From Chrysemys picta bellii (lineage: Eukaryota; Chordata; Testudines; Emydidae): a stretch of 64,000 nucleotides of DNA. Below, piece by piece: positions 1-16,269 of this stretch (position 1 is its first letter; every line of letters starts with the position of its first letter). The translations under genes and the position numbers were made by a program. Where the stretch lies: NCBI RefSeq assembly GCF_011386835.1, contig NC_088801.1:18772824-18836823 (forward strand). The letters run 5' to 3'. The notes below the pieces were generated by a model. The model had not been told where the DNA came from. It searched no databases and was given only the letters and a program-made list of their open reading frames with translations.

Positions 1-619
1 CAGCTTTGGGATGTTACACTTTGTGTAGAAAAAAATTCACCCCAATGGAATTTTAAAATCTCATGTATTTGAACAACATGCACTGGCAACAGCGTTTATA
101 TGCTTGATGCAATTTTAAGGTAGAGCAAATTACAAGGAAGCTGATTTCCTTGGCGCTATAGCAGCCTCAAATCTTTAGACAGAAATTCAGCTGAACAACT
201 TCTTCAGAAAGACAGGGGGACCTAAGTGAGTTCACAAGCAACTATTCTGAGCCAGTGTCAAAATGGCTTATCAAATTGCAGCTATTGTCTGAACAGTATT
301 TCATACACTCCATTGAGAACAGAGATATGTGAAGTCCTATCCCTTGGATGTTTTTAAGAGTGTCTATACCAGACAAAGTTTGCATCCAATTGCTAGGCTG
401 TAGGGTTTACTGACCAACTAGAAATAAACAGGTCACCCCGTGATAGAAATTACTGTTCTGATTGCAGTTCATTCCAAAATATTAAATAAAAACCAACCTC
501 TTATAGAGCACTATAAAAACTAGACAGGAGGATTTGAGATATTAGTTACATGTCTTCGACCTGTCCCAACACATGCCTGAATAGCAGTAGCGGATACTAT
601 CAAGAATGCAATCTGCTCA

Positions 620-7724
<7,105 letters not shown>

Positions 7725-7802
7725 GGCTCGCGCTCAGCCTTCCCCCCGCCACCGGTCCAGGACAAGGGCTACAGGAGCAACTCGCGCGCTGCGGACAGAG
7801 CC

Positions 7803-7808
7803 CACGTG
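7803..7808. promoter_or_regulatory. E-box CACGTG
   Basis: A palindromic CACGTG lies about 80 bp upstream of the MCM6 ATG. This is the core bound by MYC/USF-type factors. Function is inferred from position only. Confidence 0.5.
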
Positions 7809-7829
7809 GCTAGCGGGCGCCACCCCCAA

Positions 7830-7834
7830 CCAAT
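7830..7834 (+). promoter_or_regulatory. CCAAT box
   Basis: CCAATCAG on the plus strand (ATTGG as read along MCM6), about 105 bp upstream of the ATG. It matches the NF-Y core plus flank. CCAAT boxes in either orientation are common in replication-gene promoters. Confidence 0.5.
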
Positions 7835-7886
7835 CAGCGGGCGCCTCTATCCGCGCCCCGCCTCTTCCGAATGTTCCCCGGCAAGA

Positions 7887-7899
7887 TTTTCCCGCCAAA
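7887..7899 (+). promoter_or_regulatory. E2F-like site
   Basis: TTTTCCCGCCAAA closely fits the E2F consensus and lies about 165 bp upstream of the MCM6 ATG. MCM genes are known E2F targets induced at G1/S, so this is the most plausible cell-cycle element here. Confidence 0.65.
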
Positions 7900-8016
7900 C
7901 CCGACACGGCCGCAGAAAGAAGGCGGCGATATCAGAGGGGAGGTGGCATTTAAAGGGGAGGGCGGCGAGTCGGCGGACGGCAAATGAAGAGGCCGTGAAA
8001 CAAGAGCTCCGCCTCT

Positions 8017-8078
8017 GCATGCGGAGCCGCTGCTGCGGAATGTGTCTGAGCACCGCAGGCAGCAGCGGCTCCGCATGC
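8017..8078. repeat. Perfect 20-bp inverted repeat upstream of MCM6
   Basis: GCATGCGGAGCCGCTGCTGC at 8017-8036 recurs as its exact reverse complement at 8059-8078, with a 22-base spacer. The right arm overlaps GCATGCGC, which resembles an NRF1 site. It could form a hairpin or be the end pair of a small element. Confidence 0.8.
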
Positions 8079-8107
8079 GCAGTGCTGGTGCTCCCTTTCT
8101 TCGGTTG

Positions 8108-8165
8108 CTAATCGTTTGAAGAGACCCGAGGTCCTTTCCAGTCCGACGTTTCTGTGATTCCAGGC
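8108..8165 (+). repeat. CR1-like LINE 3' tail fragment
   Basis: The stretch reading gacccgaggtcctttccag and on to tctgtgattcca resembles the 3' end of CR1 LINEs. It is short and diverged. The remaining bases up to the DIRS element (8166-8496) are GC-rich with nothing else recognised. Confidence 0.45.
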
Positions 8166-8500
8166 TTGTGAGCTGAGCCGGCGACAAGCGGCACCTGCCG
8201 GCCGCAGTTTCCACACACTGTGCCGCGCTGAACCCCCTCACTTCAACTTAAACGGGAACCGCTCAGGTTTGTCCTAGCTGCCCCTCCGTTGTGGCGGCGG
8301 CGCCAGCGGGCCACATTTCAGTGGGTGGCGCTGGAACGTCGCGTTGCTTCCCCTGCGGGAGGCCCTGCCCCTGCCCCTGGTGAGCCCCGCGCCTAACGTG
8401 TGCCTGGCTCCGGGCGCCACAGCCGGAAGCGCGGCAGCCTGCCTAGGCTGCAGTTGCCCCTGTAGGGTCTAATTCTCACGTCGCTGCACTGCCCGGAAAA

Positions 8501-8710
8501 GACGGTTACTCACCGTTGTAACTGTTGTTCTTCGAGATGTGTTGCTCATATCCATTCCATTAGGTGTGTGCGCGCCGCGTGCACGATCGTCGGAAGATTT
8601 TTACCCTAGCAACACCGGCGGGTCGGCTGTGGAGCCCCCTAGAGTGGCGCCTTCATGGCGCTGAATATATACCCCAGCCGACCCGGCGCCCCCTCAGTTC
8701 CTTCTTGCCG
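8501..8710 (-). repeat. DIRS 3' inverted terminal repeat
   Basis: Bases 8542-8710 match the reverse complement of 14544 onward with one visible mismatch. The outermost bases (8501-8541) are specific to this end and recur inverted in the internal complementary region. A TATATA-like sequence lies inside the ITR near 8666-8671. Confidence 0.93.
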
Positions 8711-8743
8711 GCTACTCCGACAGTGGGGACGGGGGGCGGGTTT

Positions 8744-8843
8744 GGAATGGATATGAGCAACACATCTCGAAGAACAACAGTTACAACGGTGAGTAACCGT
8801 CTTTTCTTCTTCGAGTGCTTGCTCATATCCATTCCATTAGGTG
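8744..8843 (-). repeat. DIRS internal complementary region
   Basis: Bases 8744-8801 are the exact reverse complement of the outer 3' end (8501-8558, 58 of 58). Bases 8804-8843 are the exact reverse complement of the outer 5' end (14688-14727, 40 of 40). Such a region, complementary to both termini joined, is the signature of DIRS elements and is thought to template closure of the circular DNA intermediate. Confidence 0.95.
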
Positions 8844-8858
8844 ACTCCCAAGCCCAAC

Positions 8859-9960
8859 TTAGGTGGTGGGGTCGGAGTGAGACATTGCTGTGTGCAAAAC
8901 TGCTGATCCGAAGGCAGCATCGTCCCTGGACTGCTGCACTAGTGCATAGTGAGCCGTAAACGTGTGGACTGACGACCAAACCGCAGCTCTACAAATGTCC
9001 TGGATCGGAACTTGCGCCAGGAAAGCCGTCGAGGAAGCTTGGGCCCTCGTGGAGTGAGCGGTGAGGTGTGGTACTGAGACACCTGCCAGGTCGTAGCAAG
9101 TCCGGATGCAAGACGTAATCCAGGAGGATAGGCGTTGTGAGGAGACCGGTGAGCCTTTCATTCGGTCGGCCACTGCAACGAAGAGTTGCGTCGTCTTTCT
9201 AAAGTGCCTTGTGCGGTCAATATAGAAAGCCAGGGCCCTGCGTACGTCCAGAGAATGCAAACGTTGATCCTGGCGAGTAGCATGTGGTTTAGGGTGAAAA
9301 ACCGGGAGAAATATATCCTGGTTGATATGAAATGGAGAAACCACTTTAGGGAGAAAGGCAGGATGTGGACGAAGCTGCACTTTATCCTTGTGGAAAACTG
9401 TGTAAGGGGGCTCGGATGTAAGCGCCCTGAGTTCAGAAACGCGCCTTGCTGAGGTGATGGCTACGAGGAAGGCTGTCTTCCAGGACAGGTACAGAAGTGA
9501 ACAGGTGGCCAGTGGCTCGAATGGAGGACCTGTGAGCTTGGAGAGAACCAGGTTGAGGTCCCACGTCGGAACGGGGTGACGTTGTTGTGGGTACATCCGG
9601 TCTAAGCCCTTGAGGAATCTAACGACCATCGGGTTAGAGAATACCGAGGACGCGAGTTCCCCTGGATGGAAGGCCGATATAGCGGCCAGGTGAACTCTAA
9701 TTGAAGATATCGCCAACCCGTGCTGTTTTAGGGAGAGGAGATATTCCAAAATGAGAGGGATAGGTGCGTGCAACGGGGACGTGGCTCGCTGTTCGCACCA
9801 ACAGGAGAACCGCTTCCACTTGGCCAAGTATGTGGTCCGTGTTGAGGGCTTCCTACTGCTCAGCAGAATCTGTTGGACAGAGTGAGAACACTGTTGCTCT
9901 GCCTGGGTGAACCATGGAGCAGCCACGCCGTGAGGTGGAGTGATTGCAGGTCGGGGTGAC
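8859..9960 (-). CDS. DIRS tyrosine recombinase
   Basis: This is the integrase-like enzyme of the element. The last 346 residues (from about 9899) have the tyrosine recombinase layout. An N-terminal SAM-like part (TYLAKWKRFSCWCEQ) is followed by the first catalytic Arg in SARRVSELRAL. Then come the H-x-x-R box HSTRAQ and the nucleophile Tyr in TAHYALVQQ (codon 8946-8948), with Trp and His in AVWSSVH between them. The stop at 8859-8861 lies just before the internal complementary region. The frame stays open upstream to about 11747, all through the RT gene, so the true start is unknown; I place it near 9960 because the recognisable protein begins there. It overlaps the RT stop and is -1 relative to the RT frame. 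Confidence 0.88.
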
Positions 9961-11989
9961 GCAGCCGGCCGTGGTTCTGCGTGATGAGATCCGGATACAA
10001 CGGAAGCGGGATCGGTGTCTGAACCGAGAGTTCCAGCAGCGTGGTGTACCAATGTTGTCTCGGCCACGCTGGAGCGACCAGAATTACCTGTGCCTGGTCT
10101 CTGCGCAATTTGAGCAGTACCTTGTGGACCAGAGGAAACGGAGGGAAGGCATAAAACAGGTGGTCTTTCCAGGGAAGGAGAAACGCATCCGAGAGGGAGC
10201 CTGGGGCTCGACCTTGCAGGGAGCAGAACACGTGGCACTTCCTGTTGTCTCGAGATGCAAACAGGTCTATCTGGGGAAACCCCCACTTCTGGAAGACGGA
10301 ATGTATGATGTCCGGACGGATAGACCACTCGTGCGTTTGAAAGGACCTGCTGAGTCGGTCCGCTAAAGTGTTCTGGACTCCAGGGAGGAACGATGCCGTG
10401 AGATGGATTGAGTGGGCGATGCAGAAGTCCCACAGGCGAATGGCCTCTTGGCATAGAATTGACGAACGTGCTCCTCCTTGCTTGTTGATGTAAAACATGG
10501 CCGTGGTGTTGTCGGTGAGAACTAACACACAGCGGCCCCGTAGGAGATTGAGAAATGCCTGGCACGCCAGGCGCACCGCCATCAGTTCCCGAACATTGAT
10601 GTGTAGGGCTAGCTGAGGTGCCGTCCACAGGCCCTGGGTATGGTGCTCGTTGAGATGGGCGCCCCAACCCAGAGATGAAGCGTCTGTGACCAGATGCAGA
10701 GAGGGTTGTGGGGCGTGAAACGGCATCCCTTCGCAAACCACATTGTGATCTAGCCACCATGTGAGGGAGGTCAGGACCGAGTTCGGGATTGTGACCACCA
10801 TATTCAGGCTGTCCCGATGTGGGCGGTATATTGATGACACCCAGGTCTGGAGTGGGCGAAGCCGAAGTCTGGCATGCCTGGTTACGTACGTGCAGGAAGC
10901 CATGTGACCCAGCAGGGTAAGGCACGACCTCACCGTGGTAGTTGGGAAGGCCTTGAGTCCTTGGATGAGGCTCGTGATGGTGCAAAAGCGATTGTCTGGC
11001 AGGATGGCTTGTGCGCGTCTGGAGTCTAGAACCGCACCGATGAATTCTATTCTCTGGGTAGGTTCTAGAGTGGATTTGACCTTGTTGAGTAGGATACCCA
11101 ACTTGTTGAATGTGCGCACTATTATGTGGACGTGATCGCGAACTTGTTCCTTGGTGCGACCGCGTACCAGCCAGTCGTCTAGGTACGGGAACACTTGTAT
11201 CCCTTGCCGACGAAGGTACGCTGCCACGACAGCCATACATTTCGTGAAGACCCGTGGGGCCGAAGATAGGCCGAAGGGAAGGACTGCAAATTGGTAGTGC
11301 ACCCTGTTTACCACGAATCGGAGGAAGCGTCTGTGAGGCGGGTAAATAGCAATGTGAAAGTATGCGTCTTTCATGTCGAGGGCGGCAAACCAGTCTCCAG
11401 GATCGAGGGAAGGGATAATGGCCCCCAGAGAGACCATGCGGAACTTCAACTTTACTACGAATTTGTTGAGTCCGCGCAAGTCCAAGATGGGTCGCAGACC
11501 TCCTTTGGACTTGGGGATGAGGAAGTAACGGGAATAGAATCCCCTGCCCCTTAAATCCACTGGAACCTCCTCTATAGCCCCCATGGCGAGGAGCGTAGAG
11601 ACTTCCTGTATAAGAAGTTGCTCGTGAGAAGGGTCCCTGAAGAGGGACGGGGAAGGGGGGGAGGAGGGGGGAAATGAAGAAAACTGGATAGCGTATCCCC
11701 TCTCCACCGTGCGGAGGACCCAACGGTCCGAAGTTATAAGGGACCAAGCACGGTGGAAGTGGGAGAGGCGATCCCGAAAGGAGGGGGCTGGATCCTGGGG
11801 GATGAGTGGGGCGCCGTCCTCGACCGCACCTTCAAAAGTTCTGCCTGGGGCCTGAAGGTGGTCTAGGTGGCCCCTGGTTCTGGCCAGGTTGAGGGCCGGT
11901 CCACCTTCTTCTACCACCTCGCCCTCGCCTCCGGGCCGAGTCCTGTCTCTGACGAGGCGGGGGGGGGGTAGAAGCGCTGAGGCTGCGGC
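9860..11989 (-). CDS. DIRS reverse transcriptase-RNase H
   Basis: This enzyme copies the element RNA into DNA. The frame is open from 11989 to the stop at 9860, with no ATG before 11584; numbering here counts from the GTG at 11917. RT motifs are IPKSKGGLRPILDLRGLN (about 134-151), the first catalytic Asp in LDMKDAYFHI (D181) and YLDD at 245-248. RNase H follows with TDASSLGWGAH (D412), NVRELMAV (E444), LTDNTTA (D469) and NTLADRLSR (D520). A conserved DIRS segment DLFASRDNRKC comes after. The frame is -1 relative to Gag and overlaps its end by about 79 bases. No catalytic residue appears lost. It is probably expressed by frameshifting or reinitiation from the Gag frame. Confidence 0.93.
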   Translation of the reverse strand, partial: AAASALLPPPRLVRDRTRPGGEGEVVEEGGPALNLARTRGHLDHLQAPGRTFEGAVEDGAPLIPQDPAPSFRDRLSHFHRAWSLITSDRWVLRTVERGYAIQFSSFPPSSPPSPSLFRDPSHEQLLIQEVSTLLAMGAIEEVPVDLRGRGFYSRYFLIPKSKGGLRPILDLRGLNKFVVKLKFRMVSLGAIIPSLDPGDWFAALDMKDAYFHIAIYPPHRRFLRFVVNRVHYQFAVLPFGLSSAPRVFTKCMAVVAAYLRRQGIQVFPYLDDWLVRGRTKEQVRDHVHIIVRTFNKLGILLNKVKSTLEPTQRIEFIGAVLDSRRAQAILPDNRFCTITSLIQGLKAFPTTTVRSCLTLLGHMASCTYVTRHARLRLRPLQTWVSSIYRPHRDSLNMVVTIPNSVLTSLTWWLDHNVVCEGMPFHAPQPSLHLVTDASSLGWGAHLNEHHTQGLWTAPQLALHINVRELMAVRLACQAFLNLLRGRCVLVLTDNTTAMFYINKQGGARSSILCQEAIRLWDFCIAHSIHLTASFLPGVQNTLADRLSRSFQTHEWSIRPDIIHSVFQKWGFPQIDLFASRDNRKCHVFCSLQGRAPGSLSDAFLLPWKDHLFYAFPPFPLVHKVLLKLRRDQAQVILVAPAWPRQHWYTTLLELSVQTPIPLPLYPDLITQNHGRLRHPDLQSLHLTAWLLHGSPRQSNSVLTLSNRFC

Positions 11990-14349
11990 CTAAACGGCCT
12001 GCGCTGGGGGCCCACAACATGCATCCCCAGGGAGCGCATGATTGTTCTCGAGTCCTTGAGGCTCTGCAGGCGAGAGTCCGTCTTATCCGAGAACAATCCA
12101 TGACCCTCAAAAGGCAGATCTTGTAGGGTTTGCTGCAGCTCCGGAGGCAAACCCGAAACCTGAAGCCAGGAGATCCTGCGCATAGCGATACCCGAAGCCA
12201 GGGTCCTCGCCGCTGAGTCTGCAATGTCCAAGGAGGCTTGCAAGGAGGTCCGAGCCACCTTCTTGCCCTCGTCTACCATGGCTCCAAACTCCTCCCTGGA
12301 CTCTTGGGGAATCAACTCCTTAAACTTCCCCATAGAGTTCCAGGAGTTGAAATTGTAGCGGCTCAGTAGCGCCTGTTGGTTCGCCGCTCTAAGTTGTAGC
12401 CCTCCGGCTGAGTAAACCTTGCGGCCAAACAGATCGAGCCGCTTAGCCTCTTTTGATTTAGGCGCTGCAGCCTGCTGGCCGTGGCGCTCTCGTGCATTCA
12501 CTGATTCCACCACCAGTGAACACGGTTGGGGGTGGGTATACAAGTACCCACAGTCCTTAGACGGGACAAAGTATTTTCTTTCCACCCCTCTCGCTGTGGG
12601 TGGAATGGAGGCAGGAGTTTGCCATATCGTATCCGCATTTGTTTGGATCGTGCGGATCAGAGGTAACGCCACCCTCGATGGGGCATCTGCTCCAAGGATA
12701 TTCACGATCGGGTCGTGAACCTCCAGTATCTCTTCCACCTGTAGGTCCATGTTACGGGCCATCCTACGCAGGAGATCCTGGTGAGCCCGAAGATCTATCG
12801 GAGGGGGACCCGTACAGGAAGTGCCCGCCACTGCCTCATCCGGAGAGGAGGAAGAGGATGCCTCCGGTGGCACTGGATCCAAGGGGGGGTCCTGATCCCC
12901 CTGCTCTTGGGCCGGGGCATCACCTGCACTTGGGTCCATGTCGGGTGGTGTGGACACTGAAGCCTCCATGCCCCCTGGCGGAGGCCGAGAGATGGTGGAC
13001 TCCGGGGCCCTTCTAACGGAGTGACCCGAGCGAGAGGTCGAAGCTATTGGAGCCCCTTGCGCCTGATGGTACGCCCACGGGGTCCAAAACGACCAGTGAG
13101 ATGGTCCATGAGAGTGGTCCTCTGCCATCTCCTGCCAATGGCCCAAGTTTCGTTCCTCGGCTTGCCCTTGAGGGGGATATGCCGATCTCGACAGGTCCTC
13201 CGAGGAGCGAGACACCGATCTTGACGGCCATGGCGGTGCCGCGAGAGATGAAACGAGCCCCGTGGGCTGTGGTGCCGCACGGTGCCGGTCTGGAGATGAC
13301 CTATCTCTGCGCGGTGCCGGCGATCGGTGCCGGGACCGCGACCGGTGCCGATGACCCCGTCGGTGCCGGGAGTCGGATCTGGACCTCGACGAGGACCTGG
13401 AGTATGCCCGGTGCCGGGAGCGGCCCCTCGACGTCGAGCGTCGACCGTGGCGGTGCCGAGAACTACGTCTCGACGTTGATCGGTGCCGACGATCATAGCG
13501 GTGCCGAGACGTAGAGCGGTGCCGCGAAGAAGATCTTGGCCGCGAGTACGACCGGTGCCGAGACGATACTCGGTGCCGGGACTGCGAGCGGCGTGGGGAC
13601 CTGCTTCGGGACCTGGATCGGTGCCGAGGTTCCAGCCCTTGTGATGGAGGGCGCATCAAGGCAGGTTTCCCCCTCGACTGGACCGGACGAGTCAACGGTG
13701 CCGTCGGTGCCGGTGGTTGAGGCGGTGCCGGCTCCGTGAGAGCTATTAAGTCTCTCGCCGCCGCGAAGGTCTCTGGCGTCGACGGGAGGCACTGTATCAC
13801 CGCCGGCCTCGGTGGAGACGCCGTCTGCACCGGACTCAACGGCCTCGGCGCCGGAGTCGACGGTGCTGGAGGCACCTGTTTCCGGTGCTCCACCGGCGTA
13901 CGCGGCTCTACCCCCGGCACTGGGGGAGCCAGCGTCTTCGGCACGGAAGTCCCCGTCTTATGGGCTTTCTTATGCCCTGGGGATAATGACCGGCGCCGAG
14001 GCACTTGCCGTGCTTGCGGTGCCGACGAGGTCCGGTGCCGGGAAGGCTCATCTGACGCCACTCGCGTGGTCGTCATGGCCGGTGCCGCCGGGGCACTGCG
14101 TACCGAGGCGCAAGGTGCCGGGGCTTGACTTGTGGATGGAGCGTCCGGAGTAAGTGCCGCCTCCATCAGGAGTTGCCGGAGCCGAAAGTCCCGCTCCTTC
14201 TTGGTCCTTGGTCTGAAGGCCTTACAGATCTTGCACTTATCTGTTTGATGGGACTCTCCCAGGCACTTCAGACAGGAGTCGTGCGGGTCGCTCGTGGGCA
14301 TAGGCTTAGCGCAGGAGGCGCACAGCTTGAAGCCGGGAGCGTTGGGCAT
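11911..14349 (-). CDS. DIRS Gag-like protein with RS domain
   Basis: This 812-residue frame begins with a true ATG (14347-14349) inside the element, downstream of the 5' ITR, and ends at the TAG at 11911-11913. It is the position of the DIRS Gag, the RNA-binding structural protein. Cysteines C10, C13, C26, C29, C39 and C42 with H34 form a probable zinc-binding head. A Pro/Ala-rich linker follows. Residues about 241-357 are an arginine-serine-histidine domain of the SR-protein type (RSRSRSRSPRRSQSRHR and many RHR units). The C-terminal 300 residues look folded, with KYFVPSKDCGYLYTHPQ and AGGLQLRAANQQALLSRYN, as in other DIRS Gag proteins. The repeated ggtgccg blocks on the plus strand are the RHR codons seen in reverse. 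Opposite-strand frames here are shadows. Confidence 0.85.
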   Translation of the reverse strand: MPNAPGFKLCASCAKPMPTSDPHDSCLKCLGESHQTDKCKICKAFRPRTKKERDFRLRQLLMEAALTPDAPSTSQAPAPCASVRSAPAAPAMTTTRVASDEPSRHRTSSAPQARQVPRRRSLSPGHKKAHKTGTSVPKTLAPPVPGVEPRTPVEHRKQVPPAPSTPAPRPLSPVQTASPPRPAVIQCLPSTPETFAAARDLIALTEPAPPQPPAPTAPLTRPVQSRGKPALMRPPSQGLEPRHRSRSRSRSPRRSQSRHRVSSRHRSYSRPRSSSRHRSTSRHRYDRRHRSTSRRSSRHRHGRRSTSRGRSRHRAYSRSSSRSRSDSRHRRGHRHRSRSRHRSPAPRRDRSSPDRHRAAPQPTGLVSSLAAPPWPSRSVSRSSEDLSRSAYPPQGQAEERNLGHWQEMAEDHSHGPSHWSFWTPWAYHQAQGAPIASTSRSGHSVRRAPESTISRPPPGGMEASVSTPPDMDPSAGDAPAQEQGDQDPPLDPVPPEASSSSSPDEAVAGTSCTGPPPIDLRAHQDLLRRMARNMDLQVEEILEVHDPIVNILGADAPSRVALPLIRTIQTNADTIWQTPASIPPTARGVERKYFVPSKDCGYLYTHPQPCSLVVESVNARERHGQQAAAPKSKEAKRLDLFGRKVYSAGGLQLRAANQQALLSRYNFNSWNSMGKFKELIPQESREEFGAMVDEGKKVARTSLQASLDIADSAARTLASGIAMRRISWLQVSGLPPELQQTLQDLPFEGHGLFSDKTDSRLQSLKDSRTIMRSLGMHVVGPQRRPFRPQPQRFYPPPASSETGLGPEARARW

Positions 14350-14543
14350 GAGCCCGGCCCCGCGGCCGGGGGAGAAAGGGGGAGACGACCCCCTTAATCC
14401 CCTGAACTATTAAAACAACTAGACAACTTTTAAAACTACAACACTAGGACTATAACTATAACTATAACTACGAATAATGAAGTAAGCTAGGGAGAGTGGA
14501 GAACAGCTAAGCAGCGCTCCACAGTTCCAACGACCGTCAGGGG

Positions 14544-14727
14544 CGGTAAGAAGGAACTGAGGGGGCGCCGGGTCGGCTGGGGTATATATTCAGCGCCATG
14601 AAGGCGCCACTCTAGGGGGCTCCACAGCCGACCCGCCGGTGTTGCTAGGGTAAAAATCTTCCGACGATCGTGCACGCGGCGCGCACACACCTAATGGAAT
14701 GGATATGAGCAAGCACTCGAAGAAGAA
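14544..14727 (-). repeat. DIRS 5' inverted terminal repeat
   Basis: This is the reverse-complement partner of 8542-8710, plus its own outer end (14688-14727) that recurs in the internal complementary region. It precedes the Gag ATG by about 195 bases. A TATATATT sequence near 14582-14589 could act as the element's promoter. Confidence 0.93.
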
Positions 14728-15780
14728 CCGTGACTTATGGCCGCGTGGTGCAAGGCCGCTTGACATTCATTTCCGGAGGAAGTCCGGGGTCCACAGGCTG
14801 GGCGCGGTCCCCCCGCTCTGGAATAGGCTCTTGGAGGAGGGGCGGGGCCCGCTCGCCTTGGGTCTCTCTCTTCCTCCAGGGTAAGCTAGGCGGCTTCCCT
14901 GCTAGAGCCCTGCACGGATACAAACGGTATAGCCGTGAGTGCGGGTATAAATCCGTGCCCGCGGAGCTGCAGGGCTCTACTCAGCAGCAGGTTGGGTCAC
15001 TGCCGGGCCAGGAATCGGGCAGCTCCTGTGTGGCTGTCCCACCTCCCCCCACGGGGGCGGTCACCAGGCTCACCCGCAGCTCTCCCTGGTTGTGCTAGTG
15101 TGTGCAAGCGGCTCGCATGCTCCCGGACAGGAGTCCCTTCCATGCCCTTTTTTTTTTTTTTTTTTAAACGAACATTAATTGCATACCAGGGCACCATGCT
15201 CCAGGGGGCAATGCAGCATGCCTTCAGGGCAGAAGTGCTCCTCCCTGCTCCACTGCTGCTACCACCTCCTTCCCCCCAGTGGTGCAAGTAGAAATCATTT
15301 CTTGCCGGTACTGCACTCATGGGAGGGACACAAGGGGGGGTGGGGGCCACTTGACCGCCTCACATGACCCTCCATGTGACTACTCCCCCACACACACTTT
15401 CCCCATCCCCTCTAACATCCCTCTTTGTAAATACAAACATCAACATGCTTAACTATTCACTTTCCCCCCAAATATGTAGTATTCAGTTTGTTTATATAGA
15501 ATATGGGAGTTGGGTGAGGAGCCATTTCAGCATATGTATGACTTATTTAAAGACAATTTTTAAGTAGAACTGTATCCTAAACTGTTTTATGGTATTGTAC
15601 TCAGTCATTGCTGTGCCCTGTACTCATTGTACCCTGACAACATTGCTGGATGTCAGGGTGTCCCCTTCTGCCACCTCCCCCCCCCCCCCATATGTACCTG
15701 GTCGCAACTGACCTGGGGTCGGGAAATAGGGAGAGCTGTCTGAAAAAAAGCCTTCAGGCTCCTGCGTGCTTTGCTGAAGA
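14728..15780. other. Intergenic GC-rich then mixed sequence, no gene
   Basis: Bases 14728-15120 are GC-rich and may be the displaced half of the MCM6 CpG island. A short inverted pair TAGAGCCCTGCA (about 14903 and 14979) looks like the ends of a tiny MITE. A T run lies near 15147-15166 and a C run near 15676-15690. I see no conserved coding frame. Confidence 0.5.
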
Positions 15781-15925
15781 AGATAGCACTCCCTCAACAC
15801 CCAAAAATATTTAAATAAATGGTATTTGATTATGGTTTAACACTGTGATTAAAACTGTGTTTAGTGGTGATTTATTTTGTGATTAACCACCATTAATTTT
15901 TTTTAATCATTTGACAGCACTGAAA
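15780..15925 (+). repeat. hAT transposon 3' tail fragment
   Basis: The run aaatatttaaataaatggta and the following gtgattaa... aatcatttgacagcac closely resembles the tail at 53880-53985 after the hAT transposase relic. This looks like a short leftover of the same family. Confidence 0.5.
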
Positions 15926-16269
15926 AACACCCTCACCATCAACAAACTTCAGCTCTATGTTTTTGGTCTTGTCTATACTAAATTTGCTGTTTTAATGGGG
16001 TTCTCACGTCTACACACATACCACAACCAGAGTGCAGATTACACTTCAGTTGGATTAATACCTGGGTAAAGTTCAGCTCAAATACTAACATGGATGGAGC
16101 TTAATACAAGTAATTCAAATACTCCTCCAAGCAGTGTCCCTAAGTCTAGTCTTCACTGCTTAAGTGTTCTGTCTAGGTTACTGTCTGCACTCCATTGCAC
16201 ATGGATCAACTTGGCTAGAAGTCACATACCCATACAACTAGCACTGTGCTGTGGTCTATACTATCATAT

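Larger units (their letters stand above)
8497..14728 (-). mobile_element. DIRS-type tyrosine-recombinase retrotransposon, apparently full length
   Basis: DIRS elements copy through RNA and insert by a tyrosine recombinase, without target duplication. This 6.2-kb copy has all expected parts. There are inverted terminal repeats at both ends (8501-8710 and 14544-14727) and an internal complementary region at 8744-8843. On the minus strand it has open frames for Gag (14349-11911), RT-RNase H (to 9860) and tyrosine recombinase (to 8859). The shared part of the two ITRs (about 169 bp) differs at one position that I can see, pointing to a recent insertion. No premature stop was found in any frame. 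I see no methyltransferase domain that I can name. Exact ends are uncertain by a few bases because the termini share a short T-rich/TTC sequence with the flanks. Confidence 0.93.

Noticed and set aside
11832..12224. 130-codon minus-strand frame in the Gag-RT overlap region
   Set aside because: It is a third frame inside Gag without any recognisable family feature.
12600..14128. Several plus-strand open frames of 100-155 codons
   Set aside because: They mirror the Gag repeat region on the other strand; their valine/glycine-rich repeats come from the RHR codons.
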